Under the pieces are notes generated by a model. The model was given only the letters and a program-made list of their open reading frames with translations, ran no database searches and was not told the DNA's origin. A stretch of 64,000 nt of DNA from CBDHEY01 sp965262305. Its GTDB lineage: Bacteria > Pseudomonadota > Gammaproteobacteria > Pseudomonadales > Cellvibrionaceae. This document shows, in pieces, positions 61,993-64,000 of this stretch. Position numbers and translations under genes: made by a program. The stretch lies in the NCBI GenBank assembly GCA_965262305.1, contig CBDHEY010000002.1, positions 620,001 to 684,000 on the forward strand. Reading direction: 5' to 3'. Each line of letters starts with the position of its first letter. Positions within the stretch are counted from its first letter, which is position 1.

Positions 61993-64000
61993 CTAGCTGT
62001 TGAACGTTTGTTGGGTTGATGTGGTTTCAACATCAATTTTTCGCAGTTCTTCTAATACTTGTTGCATTTTGTCATGCGTTCTTAAATCGATTTCTAACTT
62101 CTTATCCATACTTCTAACGAGTGGGAAGATACTTTCTTCAATTGTTTTGGCAAGTGTATTTAATATTTTATCAATTCCTGGAACGGGTTGGTTAACAACC
62201 TCGATGTTTGTTGTATTGGGTGTTGTTTTTTCTTGTGCGGTTGAAAGTTTTCGTAAACTGGCTTCGATCTGTTGAAGCTCTCTTATACCAGCTTTTTGCA
62301 TATCGTTAGATGCTGTTGATTTCGCTACTTCTGTTAATGTCGAAATGTTATTTGCCAAATCAATAAGTTGTGCGACGACGCGTCCACCTATATCGGCACT
62401 GTCACCACCCATTGCTTTATTTCTCATAAAGTCTTCTTTTATTTGCTCCCAGCGCACGCGAGACTTATCTGAAAACTGATTTCTTAACTCTTCTAGTTTT
62501 AAGAGGTTAGCTTCCGCGCCGGTTGTAAGCATTTGAGCCTCACCAAGATAATGATCTTCGATCAGTTGCTGGAGCTCATTTTCATTCATTACAGAAGATA
62601 CTTTCTCGGCCATCTTGTTCATGTTTCGATAGCTACCTTGGAGTTTAAATGGTGGTTCAGTCCTATATTTATCATCTTGCGCTGCAGATGCGATATATTC
62701 TAAGTTGATTTTTAATATTACATCTTGAATGACAAAAAGCTTTTTCAGTACTGATGTTATTTCGTTCACCTCGGCCACCGAATATTGGTGGTTCAGTTCC
62801 GAAGTTACGATATTTTTCCCTTTAGCTAAATCGATTAGCTTATATATATCTGACATTTCTCTAGTCGCTAAAGGCGCAAGAATTGCGTTAGACGTTAAGC
62901 TGTTTTCGATGTAACTCAATGCAAATTGTTCGTCCATACCGCCAAGAATATCGCCAAGGTTATAAATATCTGCACGGTTAGCCAACATATCTGGTACTTT
63001 GAATGCTTCGCCAGCTTCCGTGTAAGGGTTACCAGCCATGACAACGCAGAATTTTTTGCCTCTCATGTCATAGGTTTTAGTTTCATTTGCCCAAACCCCT
63101 TCAATACGTCTTGTACCATCGCAAAGAGAGATAAATTTCTGTAAAAATTCTGGATGGGTATGTTGAATATCGTCGAGATAAAGCATAACGTTGTTACCCA
63201 TCTCGAACGCAAGATTTACTTTCAATAATTCTTGTTTAGCTGTCGCGTTTGGTGCCTGTGATGGATCCAGGCTCAAAACATCATGTCCAAGGGAAGGGCA
63301 ATTGATTTTCATGAAAATTAGCCCTAGACGATTTGCTACGTATTCCATTAACGTCGTTTTCCCATATCCGGGTGGAGAAATCATCATTAACAATCCCATT
63401 AGATCTGATCTTTTGTTTTCTCCAACGGTGCCCATTTGTTTCGCTAAGTTATCACCGATTAACGGTAAATATGATTCATTCACTAGTCGATTACGTACGA
63501 AAGAACTAAGCGGCCGAGGTTTGTATTGATCTAGCCTCAGGTTACTCTTTTCTTGATTAATGAGTTTTTGGCGACAATGTAAATAATTTCGATATCCTAA
63601 TACAGTTTCTGTTGCGTGGGTCTCCAACCTTAGTAGAAACTCATCGAGGTCAAATTTAAGGGATTGGTTCTGGATCGTTTCATGGTTACCTAGCAAGCCC
63701 GAAGCCGTGGTTTTGAGATCAATTTCGGTGTTCCTTCTTTCAATTCTCTCTTCGGTATTAATGAGTGCAATTGCTTCCGGAATATATCGCTCTAGATGTT
63801 TGAGTGATTTATCTGCGACTAGAGCTTTCAACCAGGCTTCTGTGAGTTGCCATCTTTCTGCTGGCCAACCGAGCATTTTTTCCAGCGATGTTTGTAGTTT
63901 TCGCCAGGCAGTTTCGCTCATTTCAAGTTTTAGCTGATCAACAAGTTCTCTAGCATACTTGCTTGATACAAATTCCATACGATCTCTGCTAAGTTCTTCC
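61993..64000 (-). CDS. C-terminal part of a very large AAA ATPase ('DNA repair ATPase' family), cut by the window edge
   Basis: The frame is open from 61993 to the right end of the window, so the ATG at 63978 is probably internal. Visible: helical region, then AAA core with Walker A SPPGYGKTTLMEYVANRLG (about 201-219 from 63978), Walker B NNVMLYLDDIQHT, and VVMAGNPYTEAGEAF as the sensor. A coiled-coil C-terminus follows. Segments such as LNLAFEMGNNVML and NRADIYNLGDILGG match large proteins often annotated as 'DNA repair ATPase' with an N-terminal DUF3686, of which the start is outside the window. The true role is not known. Confidence 0.7.
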   Translation of the reverse strand, partial: EELSRDRMEFVSSKYARELVDQLKLEMSETAWRKLQTSLEKMLGWPAERWQLTEAWLKALVADKSLKHLERYIPEAIALINTEERIERRNTEIDLKTTASGLLGNHETIQNQSLKFDLDEFLLRLETHATETVLGYRNYLHCRQKLINQEKSNLRLDQYKPRPLSSFVRNRLVNESYLPLIGDNLAKQMGTVGENKRSDLMGLLMMISPPGYGKTTLMEYVANRLGLIFMKINCPSLGHDVLSLDPSQAPNATAKQELLKVNLAFEMGNNVMLYLDDIQHTHPEFLQKFISLCDGTRRIEGVWANETKTYDMRGKKFCVVMAGNPYTEAGEAFKVPDMLANRADIYNLGDILGGMDEQFALSYIENSLTSNAILAPLATREMSDIYKLIDLAKGKNIVTSELNHQYSVAEVNEITSVLKKLFVIQDVILKINLEYIASAAQDDKYRTEPPFKLQGSYRNMNKMAEKVSSVMNENELQQLIEDHYLGEAQMLTTGAEANLLKLEELRNQFSDKSRVRWEQIKEDFMRNKAMGGDSADIGGRVVAQLIDLANNISTLTEVAKSTASNDMQKAGIRELQQIEASLRKLSTAQEKTTPNTTNIEVVNQPVPGIDKILNTLAKTIEESIFPLVRSMDKKLEIDLRTHDKMQQVLEELRKIDVETTSTQQTFNS

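Noticed and set aside
1..64000. Insertion sequences, prophage, rRNA operon, integron or CRISPR array
   Set aside because: No transposase, integrase, phage structural gene, rRNA core sequence or spaced repeat array was seen.

Overview
The window is chromosomal DNA of an AT-rich gammaproteobacterium. Evidence: RpoD, DnaG, LptD, SurA, Crp/Vfr-type regulator and RlpA are all gammaproteobacterial in type, and from about 12.5 to 54.6 kb the gene order follows, from memory, the Pseudomonas aeruginosa arm PA0576-PA0655 (rpoD-dnaG-yqeY-rpsU-tsaD-folB-cca-spoVR-yeaH-prkA-apaH-apaG-rsmA-pdxA-surA-lptD-amgK-murU, rpe-trpE, trpGDC-crp-osmC-coq7). The low G+C and the mix with PrsK/PrsR and MAM-domain surface proteins suggest an Oceanospirillales or Kangiellaceae-like marine lineage rather than a true Pseudomonas; that placement is inference.

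Layout. 0-8.7 kb is accessory: the C-terminus of a MAM-domain surface protein, a 1-kb non-coding stretch that ends in a long folded leader RNA, a secreted protein with an EF-hand loop and two identical-spacing Cys modules, a membrane protein plus a haem-motif lipoprotein, a decayed globin gene, a DUF533 protein, an NhaR-type regulator, a small acidic protein and an HPF/RaiA-like protein. 8.7-12.6 kb holds a BicA-like SulP transporter, purE-purK and a tRNA with CAT anticodon (probably Ile2). 12.7-17.4 kb is the macromolecular synthesis operon (rpsU-yqeY-dnaG-rpoD). 17.6-22.3 kb: tsaD-folB, a conserved membrane protein, cca, a possible small RNA and a DMT exporter. 22.3-28.5 kb: photolyase and the prkA-yeaH-spoVR stress operon. 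28.9-36 kb: the lptD-surA-pdxA-rsmA-apaG-apaH envelope/ribosome series, divergent from amgK-murU (peptidoglycan recycling).

37.9-48 kb: a DUF3530 protein, rpe, trpE, a BY-kinase-like protein with an altered P-loop, and a DUF1631-prsK-prsR series. 48.4-52.3 kb: trpGDC, crp, osmC. 52.4-57 kb: coq7, a Ycf46-type AAA ATPase and a 5'-nucleotidase lipoprotein. 57.1-64 kb: lipA-lipB-ybeD-dacA-rlpA, then a rhomboid protease and the C-terminal part of a very large AAA ATPase cut by the window edge.

Most of the window is core housekeeping. The parts that merit a second look are the 1769-1841 leader RNA with its Cys-module protein, the globin pseudogene at about 5.5-5.75 kb, the orphan terminator at 21.3 kb, the PrsK/PrsR pair together with the P-loop-altered kinase homologue but with no exosortase in view, and the trp leader structures. 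No insertion sequence, CRISPR array, rRNA or prophage was seen.
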